Of a stretch of DNA of 64,000 bases, positions 20,718-30,610 are shown piece by piece. Both the position numbers and the translations under genes were made by a program. This DNA comes from Staphylococcus roterodami. GTDB taxonomy: Bacteria > Bacillota > Bacilli > Staphylococcales > Staphylococcaceae. The stretch lies in NCBI GenBank assembly GCA_022493055.1, contig CP092781.1, forward strand, positions 62,001 through 126,000. The letters run 5' to 3'. Under the pieces are notes generated by a model. That model was not told the origin of the DNA. It searched no databases and saw only the letters and a list, made by a program, of their open reading frames with translations. Every line of letters starts with the position of its first letter. The stretch's first letter is position 1.

Positions 20718-22472
20718 TTGCATACTCATAAAGCAGTGAATACAGCACAAACGATAATATTAAGAGATTTAATTGATGCACTTTTATTTGAAGATATCGC
20801 GGGAATTGTTTCAAATAGTGAGATAACTAAGGAACATGGACAAACGATATTAATTTATAAAAATGGGGATCAACAAGTCAAAATACCTGTATATTTTAGT
20901 GCGTTAAATATGTTTCGCTATGAAAGTTCAAAACTTATCACGATAGATGGTAGGACATCTAGCAAACTGTTAACAGCGCCAGAATTTTGGCGAATGATTG
21001 TTGATATGAATCGGGATTTAAGTGGAGAGTGGGAAGTTGCTCGCGTTGAAGAGGGACTAAATACTGCGACAACCCAACTTGCTAAACAATTATCGGAATT
21101 AGACTTGGCAACGCATCCTTTTGTCATGTCAGAGCAATTTGCAAGTTTAAAAGATCGTCCATTTCATCCACTAGCTAAAGAAAAAAGAGGCTTATCAGAA
21201 GCAGACTATCAAGTTTATCAAGCTGAATTAAATCAATCATTTCCTTTAATGGTTGCAGCTGTTAAAAAGACACATACGATTCACGGTGATGAAGCTGATT
21301 ATGATGAGTTAGAGCGTTTGACCGCTCCTATAAAAGACCGAGCGAGAGACATGTTGAATCATCAAGGTTTATCGATAGATGACTATGTGCTATTCCCAGT
21401 GCATCCTTGGCAGTATCAGCACATTCTGCCGAACATCTTTGTGAAAGAGATTGCTGAGAAATTGGTTATCTTGTTGCCACTAAAATTCGGTGATTATCTT
21501 TCATCTTCAAGTATGCGTTCATTAATTGACGTTGCATCTCCTTATAATCATGTCAAAGTACCATTTGCGATGCAGTCATTAGGTGCATTAAGGTTAACGC
21601 CTACGCGTTATATGAAAAATGGAGAACAAGCAGAACGATTATTACGTCAACTTATTAATAAGGATGAAGTACTAGCTAAATATGTGACAGTTTGTGATGA
21701 GACAGCTTGGTGGTCGTATATGGGTGAAGATAATGATATTTTCAAAGACCAATTAGGACATTTAACTGTCCAGCTAAGAAAATATCCGGAATCATTAGCT
21801 AACAATGATACGCAACAACTTGTATCAATGGCTGCACTTGCAGCAAATGACCGTACCTTATATCAAATGATTTGTGGAAAAGATGATCTTTCTAAAAATG
21901 ACATCATGACATTGTTTGAAGATATCGCACAGATCTTTTTAAAAGTGACTTTATCATTTATGCAATATGGTGCATTACCAGAGTTACATGGTCAAAACAT
22001 CTTATTGTCATTTGAAAATGGGCGAGTACAAAAATGCGTATTACGTGATCATGATACAGTCAGAATTTATAAACCATGGCTGATATCACATCAGCTTTCA
22101 TTGCCGCAATATGTTGTAAGAGAAGATACACCTAATACTTTGATAAATGAAGACTTAGAAACATTCTTTGCTTATTTCCAAACGTTAGCGGTATCGGTAA
22201 ATCTATATGCCATTATTGATACGATGCAAGATTTATTTGATGTGAGTGAGCATGAACTTATGTCATTGTTAAAACAAATTTTAAAAATTGAAGTTGCAAC
22301 TATTTCCTGGGTTACAGCTGATCAGTTAGCGGTAAGACATATTTTATTTGATAAACAAACATGGCCGTTTAAGCAAATATTATTGCCATTGCTTTATCAA
22401 CGAGATAGCGGTGGAGGTAGTATGCCTTCCGGTTTAACTACTGTACCAAATCCAATGGTGACATATGATTGA
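20718..22472 (+). CDS. sbnC: NIS siderophore synthetase SbnC
   Basis: NRPS-independent siderophore synthetase of the IucA/IucC family, 584 residues. It catalyses the last condensation, joining 2-oxoglutarate to the citryl-diaminoethane-Dap intermediate to give staphyloferrin B. Family motifs are present: FHPLAKEKRG (the HP..K substrate/ATP region, about 150), FPVHPWQYQH (about 226-235) and LPELHGQNILLSFE (about 418-431). The start is TTG at 20718 with GCGAGGTG upstream. The stop overlaps sbnD by eight bases. Compared with lab-strain SbnC as I remember it, the first 120 residues carry many substitutions. Confidence 0.95.
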   Translation: MHTHKAVNTAQTIILRDLIDALLFEDIAGIVSNSEITKEHGQTILIYKNGDQQVKIPVYFSALNMFRYESSKLITIDGRTSSKLLTAPEFWRMIVDMNRDLSGEWEVARVEEGLNTATTQLAKQLSELDLATHPFVMSEQFASLKDRPFHPLAKEKRGLSEADYQVYQAELNQSFPLMVAAVKKTHTIHGDEADYDELERLTAPIKDRARDMLNHQGLSIDDYVLFPVHPWQYQHILPNIFVKEIAEKLVILLPLKFGDYLSSSSMRSLIDVASPYNHVKVPFAMQSLGALRLTPTRYMKNGEQAERLLRQLINKDEVLAKYVTVCDETAWWSYMGEDNDIFKDQLGHLTVQLRKYPESLANNDTQQLVSMAALAANDRTLYQMICGKDDLSKNDIMTLFEDIAQIFLKVTLSFMQYGALPELHGQNILLSFENGRVQKCVLRDHDTVRIYKPWLISHQLSLPQYVVREDTPNTLINEDLETFFAYFQTLAVSVNLYAIIDTMQDLFDVSEHELMSLLKQILKIEVATISWVTADQLAVRHILFDKQTWPFKQILLPLLYQRDSGGGSMPSGLTTVPNPMVTYD

Positions 22473-23721
22473 ACAGTCTATCTGGCGCAATAATTTTCGC
22501 ATTTTATGGCTCAGTCAGTTTATCGCGATTGCAGGTCTTACAGTACTCGTGCCATTATTACCTATTTATATGGCATCGTTACAAAACCTTTCAGTCGTCG
22601 AAATACAGTTGTGGAGTGGCATTGCCATTGCTGCTCCCGCTGTTACGACGATGATAGCTTCACCGATTTGGGGAAAGCTAGGCGATAAAATCAGCCGGAA
22701 ATGGATGGTATTGCGAGCGCTACTTGGTTTAGCAATATGTTTGTTTTTAATGGCATTATGTTCGACACCGTTACAATTTGTACTTGTGAGACTACTACAA
22801 GGATTATTTGGTGGCGTAGTTGACGCATCAAGTGCTTTTGCAAGTGCAGAAGCACCAGTAGAAGATCGTGGAAAAGTATTAGGAAAGCTGCAAAGTTCAG
22901 TGAGTGCTGGCTCACTAGTTGGACCATTAATTGGTGGCATTACGGCTTCGATATTAGGGTTTGGCGCACTACTAATGAGTATTGCTGTTATTACTTTTGT
23001 TGTTTGTATTTTTGGTGCATGGAGATTAATTGAAACAGCGCATGTACCGAAATCACAAATACCTAATATTAATAAAGGTATTCGTCGTTCATTTCAATAT
23101 CTGTTATGCACTCAACAAACGTGTCGATTTATTATAGTTGGTGTTTTAGCAAATTTTGCTATGTACGGTATGTTAACTGCGCTATCACCGTTAGCATCAT
23201 CAGTCAACCACACAACATTAGACGATCGTAGTGTCATTGGTTTTCTACAATCTGCATTTTGGACAGCTTCGATATTAAGTGCGCCTTTATGGGGGCGCTT
23301 TAATGATAAATCCTACGTTAAATCAGTATATATTTTTGCAACGGTAGCGTGTGGCTGTAGTGCTATATTACAAGGTTTAGCGACGAATGTAGAATTTTTA
23401 ATGGCCGCAAGAATACTACAAGGATTGACATATAGTGCACTTATTCAAAGTGTTATGTTTGTCGTCGTAAATGCATGTCACCAACAACTAAAAGGCACAT
23501 TTGTAGGAACGACAAATAGTATGTTAGTCATTGGTCAAATTATTGGTAGTCTTAGTGGTGCTGCCATTACAAGTTATACTTCACCGGCAACTACGTTTAT
23601 CGTTATGGGCGTTGTATTTGCTGTAAGTAGCTTGTTTTTAATTTGTTCAAACATCACTAATCAAATCAACGATCACACATTAATGAAATTATGGGAGTTG
23701 AAACAAAAAAGTGCAAAATAA
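22465..23721 (+). CDS. sbnD: Staphyloferrin B exporter SbnD (MFS)
   Basis: MFS efflux protein of 418 residues with 12 predicted helices, in the cytoplasmic membrane. Motif A appears as GKLGDKISRKWM (about residues 69-80), and a second copy GRFNDKSYVKSV marks the start of the C-terminal half, as in DHA1 pumps. It exports staphyloferrin B. It overlaps both neighbours (eight bases with sbnC, eleven with sbnE), indicating tight translational coupling. Confidence 0.94.
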   Translation: MIEQSIWRNNFRILWLSQFIAIAGLTVLVPLLPIYMASLQNLSVVEIQLWSGIAIAAPAVTTMIASPIWGKLGDKISRKWMVLRALLGLAICLFLMALCSTPLQFVLVRLLQGLFGGVVDASSAFASAEAPVEDRGKVLGKLQSSVSAGSLVGPLIGGITASILGFGALLMSIAVITFVVCIFGAWRLIETAHVPKSQIPNINKGIRRSFQYLLCTQQTCRFIIVGVLANFAMYGMLTALSPLASSVNHTTLDDRSVIGFLQSAFWTASILSAPLWGRFNDKSYVKSVYIFATVACGCSAILQGLATNVEFLMAARILQGLTYSALIQSVMFVVVNACHQQLKGTFVGTTNSMLVIGQIIGSLSGAAITSYTSPATTFIVMGVVFAVSSLFLICSNITNQINDHTLMKLWELKQKSAK

Positions 23722-25435
23722 AGAATTAATACAATATGCAGCGTATGCGGCTATCGAGCGCATTTTAAATGAGTATTTTAGAGAGAGTAACTTATATCAA
23801 GCTCCAGCTCAAGATAATCAATGGTCTATTCAATTATCAGAAGTTGAAACATTAACTGGTACATTTCGTTATTGGTCTGCTATGGGACATCATATGTATG
23901 GCGCAGAGGTATGGCTTCTTGATGGCAAAAGTAAGAAATTAGCAACATATAAAGAAGCGATTGCACGTATTTTGCAACATATGGCGCAAAGTGCTGATAA
24001 TCAAACAGCTGTACAGCAACATATGGCACAAATTATGTCAGATGTAGATAATAGTATTCATCGAACAGCACGTTATTTGCAAAGTAGTAAGACAGACTAT
24101 ACAGAGGATCGCTATATCGTCTCCGAACAATCTTTGTATTTAGGTCATCCGTTTCATCCGACGCCAAAGAGCGCAAGTGGATTTTCAGAAGATGATTTAG
24201 AGCGATACGCACCGGAATGTCATACTTCATTTCAATTGCATTATTTAGCTGTACATCAAGATATCATTTTGTCGCGTTATGTTGAAAATATGGAAAATCA
24301 GGTTTCGACAGTATTACACCAATTAGCTGGTATCGATATGTCAGAGTTACCCAAAGACTTTATTTTATTACCGATACATCCTTATCAAATTGGTGTGTTG
24401 CGACAACATCCTCATTTTATTCAATATAGTGAACAAGGCTTAATTAAAGATTTAGGTGTTTCAGGTGACATTGTATATCCAACATCTTCTGTAAGAACGG
24501 TATTTTCAAGGACATTAAACATTTATTTGAAATTACCGATACACGTTAAAATTACTAACTTTATACGTACAAATGATCTTGAGCAGATTGAACGTACAAT
24601 TGATGCAGCTCAAGTTATTGCAACGATTAAAGATGATGTAGAAACACCTCATTTTAAATTAATGTTTGAAGAAGGATACCGTGCACTATTACCTAATCCA
24701 CTAGGACAATCAGTTGAACCTGAAATGGATTTATTAACGAATAGTGCAATGATTGTCCGTGAAGGTATTCCAAATTATCATTCAGAAAAAGACATTCATG
24801 TGTTGGCATCATTATTTGAAACAATGCCTGATGCACCGACGTCTAAGTTATCACATGTTATTGAGGAAAGTGGTTTAACATCGGAAGCATGGCTCGAATC
24901 TTATTTAGATCGCACGTTATTGCCGATATTAACTTTATTTAGTGACACAGGAATTAGTCTGGAAGCACATGTACAAAATACATTGATTGAATTAAAAGAC
25001 GGTATTCCTGAAGTGTGCTATGTCAGAGATTTAGAAGGGATTTGTCTTTCAGCTACAATTGCTACGGAAAAACAACTTATCCCTAATGTAGTATCTATAT
25101 CAAGTCCTGTTGTATATGCACATGACGAAGCGTGGCATCGACTTAAATATTACGTTGTAGTAAATCATTTAGGGCATTTAGTATCTACAATTGGTAAGGC
25201 AACACAGAATGAAGATGAATTGTGGCAATTGGTAGCGCGCCGTCTTATAGATTGGAAGGAAAAATATGTTGATAATGCAGTGTTTGTTGAATGTGTTGAA
25301 GATTTATGTCAATCACCGACGATTGCTGCTAAAGCAAACTTAATGAGTAAATTGAATGATTGTGGTGGAAACCCAATTTATACACATATACCAAATCCAA
25401 TTTGTCATAACAAGGAGGTATCGTATTGTGAATAA
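23711..25435 (+). CDS. sbnE: NIS siderophore synthetase SbnE
   Basis: IucA/IucC-family synthetase of 574 residues. It starts staphyloferrin B assembly by condensing citrate with L-2,3-diaminopropionate. Motifs LGHPFHPTPKSASGF (about residues 146-160), LLPIHPYQ (about 218-225) and SLEAHVQNTLIEL (about 417-429) define the family. The start is GTG at 23711, inside the end of sbnD. The end overlaps the sbnF start by eight bases. Confidence 0.95.
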   Translation: MQNKELIQYAAYAAIERILNEYFRESNLYQAPAQDNQWSIQLSEVETLTGTFRYWSAMGHHMYGAEVWLLDGKSKKLATYKEAIARILQHMAQSADNQTAVQQHMAQIMSDVDNSIHRTARYLQSSKTDYTEDRYIVSEQSLYLGHPFHPTPKSASGFSEDDLERYAPECHTSFQLHYLAVHQDIILSRYVENMENQVSTVLHQLAGIDMSELPKDFILLPIHPYQIGVLRQHPHFIQYSEQGLIKDLGVSGDIVYPTSSVRTVFSRTLNIYLKLPIHVKITNFIRTNDLEQIERTIDAAQVIATIKDDVETPHFKLMFEEGYRALLPNPLGQSVEPEMDLLTNSAMIVREGIPNYHSEKDIHVLASLFETMPDAPTSKLSHVIEESGLTSEAWLESYLDRTLLPILTLFSDTGISLEAHVQNTLIELKDGIPEVCYVRDLEGICLSATIATEKQLIPNVVSISSPVVYAHDEAWHRLKYYVVVNHLGHLVSTIGKATQNEDELWQLVARRLIDWKEKYVDNAVFVECVEDLCQSPTIAAKANLMSKLNDCGGNPIYTHIPNPICHNKEVSYCE

Positions 25436-27218
25436 TGCAATTAATAGCGCAATTCTTGAGCGTGTTAAAACTAGAGTCATGTACCAACTTGTATCATCAC
25501 TTATTTATGAAAATATCGTTGTATATAAGGAAGCATATCGAGATGGTGTGCGTCATTTTACAATAGAAGGAAAAGATTCTGAATATCATTTTACTGCTAA
25601 AAAAGCACATAGTTTTGATCGAGTATGTCTAACATCATCAGTTACACGTATTGTAGGAAATGATATTACTGAGACGACAGATTACGCGCAATTACTAAGA
25701 GAAGCTTTGTTTACATTTCCTAAAGATGATGAAAAGTTAGAACAATTTATCATTGAGTTATTACAAACAGAATTGAAAGATACGCAAAGTTTGCAGTTTC
25801 GCGAAGAACATCCACCAGCGAAACCTACAACATTTAATGATTTCGAATCTTATGCGATGGAAGGTCATCGATATCACCCAAGTTACAAATCACGCTTAGG
25901 ATTTACGCTGAGTGATAATTTGAATTATGGACCTGATTTTGTACCAGAAATTAAATTGCAATGGTTAGCTATTGAAAAAGATAAAGTGGAGTCAACGATA
26001 TCGCGTAATGTTGTGGTAAATGATTTATTACGACAACAACTTGGTGATGTAACTTACCAACGTTTTATAGAAAACATTGAGGAATCTGGCAAAGATATAG
26101 AGGATGTCGAGTTGATTCCTGTTCATCCATGGCAATTTGAACATGTAATACAAGTTGAATTGGCAGAGGAATGGCTCAATGGAACGGTGTTATGGTTAGG
26201 TGAAAGTGATGAAGTATATCATCCTCAACAATCGGTTCGAACTATGTCACCGTCAGATATATCGAAATATTATCTTAAAGTACCAATCAGTATAACGAAT
26301 ACATCTACGAAACGAGTATTGGCACCTCACACAATTGAAAATGCTGCCCAAATTACGGATTGGTTAAAGCATATTCAGCAAAAAGATACGTATCTAAGTG
26401 ATGAATTAAAGACGGTTTTCTTAGGGGAAGTCTTAGGACAGTCTTATTTAAACACACAACTTACATCTTATAAGCAAACTGAAATCTATGGTGCGCTAGG
26501 TGTGATATGGCGTGAAAATATATATCATATGTTGAATGGTGAAGAGGAAGCGATACCGTTTAATGCACTTTATGCGAGTGACAAAGATGGTGTGCCATTC
26601 ATTGAAAAGTGGATAGAATCTTATGGTGTCGAAGCATGGATGAAGCAATTTTTATCTGTTGCGGTTCGTCCAATGATTCACATGCTGTATTATCATGGCA
26701 TTGCTTTTGAATCGCATGCACAAAATATGATGCTCATTCACGAAAATGGCTGGCCTACGCGAATTGCTTTAAAAGATTTTCATGATGGTGTCCGATTTAA
26801 ACGTGAACATTTGAGTGAAATTGCTTCACATTTGAAGTTAAAGCCAATGCCAGAAGCACATAAAAAAGTTAATAGTAATTCATTTATTGAAACAGATGAT
26901 GAACGATTGGTACGAGACTTTTTACACGATGCATTTTTCTTCATCAATATTGCTGAAATCATCTTATTTATTGAAAAGCAATATGGTATCGATGAACAAG
27001 TTCAGTGGCAATGGGTTAAAGACGTTATTGTATCTTATCAAGAAGCATTTCCAGAATTGAATAACTATCAACATTTCGATTTGTTTGAACCTACAATTCA
27101 AGTTGAAAAGTTAACGACACGTCGTTTGTTAAATGACTCGGAGTTGCGAATTCATCATGTTACTAATCCATTAGGTATAGGAGGTAGTGTTAATGCAACA
27201 ACTATCCCTGAAAAATAG
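25428..27218 (+). CDS. sbnF: NIS siderophore synthetase SbnF
   Basis: IucA/IucC-family synthetase. It adds the second diaminopropionate to the citryl-diaminoethane made by SbnE plus SbnH. The GTG at 25428 preceded by AAGGAGGT is chosen over a longer upstream frame; it gives 596 residues. Motifs MEGHRYHPSYKSRLGF (about 141-156), IPVHPWQFEH (about 228-237) and FESHAQNMMLIHENGW (about 423-438) are present. Many positions differ from the lab-strain protein I recall, mostly in the first half. The 3' end overlaps the sbnG start. Confidence 0.94.
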   Translation: MNNAINSAILERVKTRVMYQLVSSLIYENIVVYKEAYRDGVRHFTIEGKDSEYHFTAKKAHSFDRVCLTSSVTRIVGNDITETTDYAQLLREALFTFPKDDEKLEQFIIELLQTELKDTQSLQFREEHPPAKPTTFNDFESYAMEGHRYHPSYKSRLGFTLSDNLNYGPDFVPEIKLQWLAIEKDKVESTISRNVVVNDLLRQQLGDVTYQRFIENIEESGKDIEDVELIPVHPWQFEHVIQVELAEEWLNGTVLWLGESDEVYHPQQSVRTMSPSDISKYYLKVPISITNTSTKRVLAPHTIENAAQITDWLKHIQQKDTYLSDELKTVFLGEVLGQSYLNTQLTSYKQTEIYGALGVIWRENIYHMLNGEEEAIPFNALYASDKDGVPFIEKWIESYGVEAWMKQFLSVAVRPMIHMLYYHGIAFESHAQNMMLIHENGWPTRIALKDFHDGVRFKREHLSEIASHLKLKPMPEAHKKVNSNSFIETDDERLVRDFLHDAFFFINIAEIILFIEKQYGIDEQVQWQWVKDVIVSYQEAFPELNNYQHFDLFEPTIQVEKLTTRRLLNDSELRIHHVTNPLGIGGSVNATTIPEK

Positions 27219-27969
27219 ATTGAACAATGGTGATTCAGTTTATGGCATTTTTAATTCCATACCAGATCCACTGATGATAGAAATTATTGCTGCAAGTGGT
27301 TATGATTTTGTTGTGATTGATACAGAGCACGTAGCGATTAATGATGAGACATTGGCGCATTTAATTCGTGCAGCTGAAGCAGCACATATTATTCCAATTG
27401 TTCGTGTCACTGCAGTTATAGATAGGGATATCATTAAAGTGTTAGATATGGGTGCAAGAGGTATTATCGTGCCACATGTGAAAGATCGTGAGACAGTTGA
27501 ACATATCGTTAAGCTAAGTCGTTATTACCCGCAAGGTTTGAGAAGTTTGAATGGTGGACGTATGGCTAGATTTGGACGCATACCATTACTTGATACTATG
27601 GAAATGGCTAATGAACATATCATGGTGATTGCTATGATAGAAGATGTTGAAGGGGTTATGGCCATTGAAGATATAGCACAAGTTGAAGGTTTAGACATGA
27701 TAGTTGAAGGTGCTGCAGATTTATCTCAGTCACTTGGTATGCCATGGAAAACCAGAGATGAAAAGGTAATGTCACACGTTCAACATATATTTGAAGTTGC
27801 AAAGGCAAATGGCAAACACTTTTGTGCGTTACCGCGTGAAGATGAAGATATTGCAAAATGGCATAAACAAGGTGTACAAACGTTTATCTTAGGTGATGAT
27901 CGAGGAAAAATTTATCGTCATTTTTCAGCAACTTTAGCGACGTCTAAGCAGGAAGGGGTTAAAGATTAA
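27193..27969 (+). CDS. sbnG: Citrate synthase SbnG (HpcH/HpaI aldolase fold)
   Basis: Iron-regulated, TCA-independent citrate synthase that supplies citrate for staphyloferrin B. It is a class II aldolase-like protein (HpcH/HpaI family) of 258 residues. VVIDTEHVAIN and GARGIIVPHVK, with metal-binding Glu/Asp in MIEDVEGVMAI and VEGAADLSQSLG, match the family. The ATG at 27193 is chosen because AGGAGG (27179-27184) is eight bases away; an earlier GTG at 27187 is too close. It overlaps sbnF by 26 bases and sbnH by one. Confidence 0.95.
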   Translation: MQQLSLKNRLNNGDSVYGIFNSIPDPLMIEIIAASGYDFVVIDTEHVAINDETLAHLIRAAEAAHIIPIVRVTAVIDRDIIKVLDMGARGIIVPHVKDRETVEHIVKLSRYYPQGLRSLNGGRMARFGRIPLLDTMEMANEHIMVIAMIEDVEGVMAIEDIAQVEGLDMIVEGAADLSQSLGMPWKTRDEKVMSHVQHIFEVAKANGKHFCALPREDEDIAKWHKQGVQTFILGDDRGKIYRHFSATLATSKQEGVKD

Positions 27970-29171
27970 TGCATGTGGTTCAACCAGTTATCGAACAATT
28001 AAAAGCACAACGTCATCCAGTTTGTCATTATATTTATGACTTAGTCGGATTAGCGCAACATTTAAAATACATTACATCATCATTGCCGAGTAATTGTCAT
28101 ATGTATTATGCAATGAAAGCAAATAGTGAACGAACAATTCTAGATACAATAAGTCAATATGTTGAAGGATTTGAAGTTGCATCTCAAGGTGAAATATCTA
28201 AAGGACTTGCATATAAACCAGCCAAACATATTATCTTTGGTGGCCCTGGTAAGACAGACGAGGAACTAAGATATGCAGTAAGCGAAGGTATACAACGAAT
28301 TCATGTTGAGAGTTTATATGAATTACAACGCTTAAATGCAATTTTAGAAGAAGAACAGAAAACACAACATATATTATTGCGTGTTAATTTAGCAGGACCA
28401 TTTCCTAATGCAACGTTGCATATGGCAGGACGCCCAACACAATTCGGTATTTCTGAAGACGAAGTTGATGATGTTATTGAAGCTGCGCTAGCAATGCCAA
28501 ATATACATCTTGATGGCTTTCATTTTCATTCAATTTCTAACAATTTAGATGCAAATTTACATGTTGATGTAATGAAACTTTATTTTGAAAAAGCTAAAGC
28601 ATGGTCTAAAAAGCATCAATTTTCTCTTAAGCATGTTAACTTAGGTGGCGGTATAGGTGTCAATTATGCGGACTTAACTAGCCAATTTGAGTGGAATAAT
28701 TTTGTAGAACGTTTTAAAACACTGATCGTTGAGCAAGAAATGGAAGATGTGACATTGAACTTTGAATGTGGGCGCTTTATTGTGGCGCATATTGGTTACT
28801 ATGTGACAGAAGTTCTAGATATTAAGAAAGTACATGGTGCATGGTATGCAATTTTGAGAGGTGGTACGCAACAGTTTAGACTACCGGTATCTTGGCAGCA
28901 TAATCATCCTTTTGACATTTATCGTTGTAAGGATAATCCATATTCATTTGAAAAAAATTCAATTTCACAACAAGATATAACGTTAGTCGGTCAATTATGT
29001 ACACCGAAAGATGTCTTTGCTAGAGGTGTAAAGATAGATTCAATGAGTACAGGTGACGTAATTGTTTTCAAATATGCTGGTGCATACGGATGGTCTATCT
29101 CACATCATGATTTCTTAAGCCACCCACATCCTGAATTTATTTATTTAACGCAAACAAAGGAGGATGAATAA
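27969..29171 (+). CDS. sbnH: PLP-dependent decarboxylase SbnH
   Basis: Fold type III PLP decarboxylase (LysA/diaminopimelate decarboxylase-like), 400 residues. It decarboxylates citryl-Dap to citryl-diaminoethane between the SbnE and SbnF steps. The PLP lysine is in YYAMKANSE (about Lys42). HFHSISNNLD, LGGGIGVNY (glycine-rich phosphate loop, about 224-232) and the FECGRFIV motif are typical, as is the late QLCTPKDVFARG segment carrying the second-subunit Cys. Its ATG overlaps the sbnG stop by one base. Confidence 0.95.
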   Translation: MHVVQPVIEQLKAQRHPVCHYIYDLVGLAQHLKYITSSLPSNCHMYYAMKANSERTILDTISQYVEGFEVASQGEISKGLAYKPAKHIIFGGPGKTDEELRYAVSEGIQRIHVESLYELQRLNAILEEEQKTQHILLRVNLAGPFPNATLHMAGRPTQFGISEDEVDDVIEAALAMPNIHLDGFHFHSISNNLDANLHVDVMKLYFEKAKAWSKKHQFSLKHVNLGGGIGVNYADLTSQFEWNNFVERFKTLIVEQEMEDVTLNFECGRFIVAHIGYYVTEVLDIKKVHGAWYAILRGGTQQFRLPVSWQHNHPFDIYRCKDNPYSFEKNSISQQDITLVGQLCTPKDVFARGVKIDSMSTGDVIVFKYAGAYGWSISHHDFLSHPHPEFIYLTQTKEDE

Positions 29172-29174
29172 CTA

Positions 29175-29939
29175 TTGAATCATATTCATGAGAATTTAAA
29201 ATTGGTAGCAGTAGATAAAATTGATCTTCACGAAACATTCGAACCTTTAAGATTGGAAAAAACAAAAAGTAGTATTCAGGCAGATGATTTCATACGTCAT
29301 CCGATTTTAGTGACACCTATGCAACATGGTCGATATATGGTTATTGATGGTGTCCATCGATATACGAGTTTGAAAGAATTAGGGTGCAAGATGATACCCG
29401 TTCAAGAAATTCATGAGACGCAATACTCAATTAGTACTTGGCAACATAAAGTACCATTTGGAGTATGGTGGAAAAATTTACAACAAGAACATCGTTTACC
29501 TTGGACTACTGAGACAAGACAAGAAGCACCATTTATTACGATGTGTCATGGTGACACAGAACAATATTTGTATACAAAAGATTTAGGTGAAGCACATTTT
29601 CATGTATGGGAAAAGGTTGTTGCTAGTTATAGTGGATGTTGTTCTGTAGAAAGAATTGCGCAAGGTACATATCCTTGCCTTACTCAGCAAGATGTACTCA
29701 TGAAGTATCAACCATTAAGTTATAAAGAAATTGAAGCGGTTGTTCATAAAGGGGAAACTGTGCCAGCAGGTGTGACACGCTTTAATATTTCAGGACGTTG
29801 CCTTAATCTTCAAGTACCACTGTCATTACTTAAACAAGATGATGACGTTGAACAGTTGCGAAATTGGAAGCAGTTTTTAGCAGATAAGTTTGCTAGCATG
29901 AGGTGCTATACTGAAAAAGTATACCTTGTTGAACAATAG
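29175..29939 (+). CDS. sbnI: SbnI: L-serine kinase and sbn regulator
   Basis: ParB/Srx-fold protein of 254 residues. In S. aureus it phosphorylates free L-serine to O-phospho-L-serine, the SbnA substrate, and acts as a heme-sensitive regulator of the later sbn genes. The ParB-like box MVIDGVHRYTSLKELG (about residues 55-70) is clear; a C-terminal domain with several Cys and His residues follows. The start is TTG at 29175, four bases after sbnH, with GGAGG inside the sbnH tail. A terminator follows. Confidence 0.93.
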   Translation: MNHIHENLKLVAVDKIDLHETFEPLRLEKTKSSIQADDFIRHPILVTPMQHGRYMVIDGVHRYTSLKELGCKMIPVQEIHETQYSISTWQHKVPFGVWWKNLQQEHRLPWTTETRQEAPFITMCHGDTEQYLYTKDLGEAHFHVWEKVVASYSGCCSVERIAQGTYPCLTQQDVLMKYQPLSYKEIEAVVHKGETVPAGVTRFNISGRCLNLQVPLSLLKQDDDVEQLRNWKQFLADKFASMRCYTEKVYLVEQ

Positions 29940-30010
29940 TTTTACTGTAATTTTAGGAAATTAGAAGGTTTAGAGAATTGATAGCGAAAATATAATATAA
30001 CAATATAGTG

Positions 30011-30056
30011 TGGAGAACTTTTAGTATTTTATAAATATGGAAGTTCTCCATTTTTG
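30011..30056 (+). terminator. sbn operon terminator
   Basis: TGGAGAACTT pairs perfectly with AAGTTCTCCA around a 20-base loop, followed by TTTTTG. Confidence 0.85.
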
Positions 30057-30100
30057 CATTTTGCATATAAAAATTAAATAAAATAAGGTATATTAATATA

Positions 30101-30132
30101 AAGTATAAATTTTAAATAAATGGGGAGTAATC
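30101..30132 (+). repeat. Leader repeat, copy 1
   Basis: AAGTATAAATTTTAAATAAA followed by TGGGGAGTAATC ends directly at the start codon of the first paralogue. Copies 2 and 3 lie at 30579-30610 and 31042-31073 and differ at only a few bases. The GGGGAG serves as Shine-Dalgarno. Confidence 0.85.
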
Positions 30133-30561
30133 ATGAACATGAATTTAATTATAGGAAAAATCGCCATTTGGATAGGCATCGTAGTTCAAATATGTTATAA
30201 CGTCTATATTGTTAGCGTGGCAGCCTTTATCTTTTATATATATGGTGAAGTACCCAGCCCTGAAATAGCTATTTCAATAGCATTAGTAATAATTGCTATC
30301 ATAAGTTTACCACTCGTCCTAACAGCCATTAATTTAGAGAATAAAATGGAAGTAAAAGGTGCGCTTTTTATTGTTTATGCGATTGTTGCATTTTGTTTAC
30401 ATAATTACCTTTCGTCAATGTTATGGATAGCTAGCGGCATTTTTCTTATTTGGACTAAATATTCAAAAGGTGAATCGACAGACGAAGATGAAAATAAAAA
30501 TGTTGATATTGAAAGTACAGAGAATCAACTTGAATCTATAGATAAAACCACTAAAGAATAA
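30133..30561 (+). CDS. Small membrane protein, tandem paralogue 1 (DUF4064-like)
   Basis: Protein of 142 residues with four hydrophobic helices (about 5-30, 42-65, 72-88, 92-112) and an acidic, hydrophilic tail of about 35 residues. The core FIVYAIVAFCLHNYLSSMLW is almost identical in the next gene. The overall plan resembles DUF4064 proteins that occur in tandem in staphylococci; this assignment is tentative. It is the first of three consecutive paralogues, each with its own copy of the leader repeat. Function unknown. Confidence 0.7.
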   Translation: MNMNLIIGKIAIWIGIVVQICYNVYIVSVAAFIFYIYGEVPSPEIAISIALVIIAIISLPLVLTAINLENKMEVKGALFIVYAIVAFCLHNYLSSMLWIASGIFLIWTKYSKGESTDEDENKNVDIESTENQLESIDKTTKE

Positions 30562-30578
30562 AGTGAATATTTAAGGCG

Positions 30579-30610
30579 AAGTATAAATTCTAAATAAATG
30601 GGGAATGAGT
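30579..30610 (+). repeat. Leader repeat, copy 2
   Basis: AAGTATAAATTCTAAATAAA followed by TGGGGAATGAGT; three to four differences from copy 1. Confidence 0.85.

Noticed and set aside
22469..22940. Several overlapping short frames within sbnD on both strands
   Set aside because: sbnD itself is intact and family-typical through this stretch.
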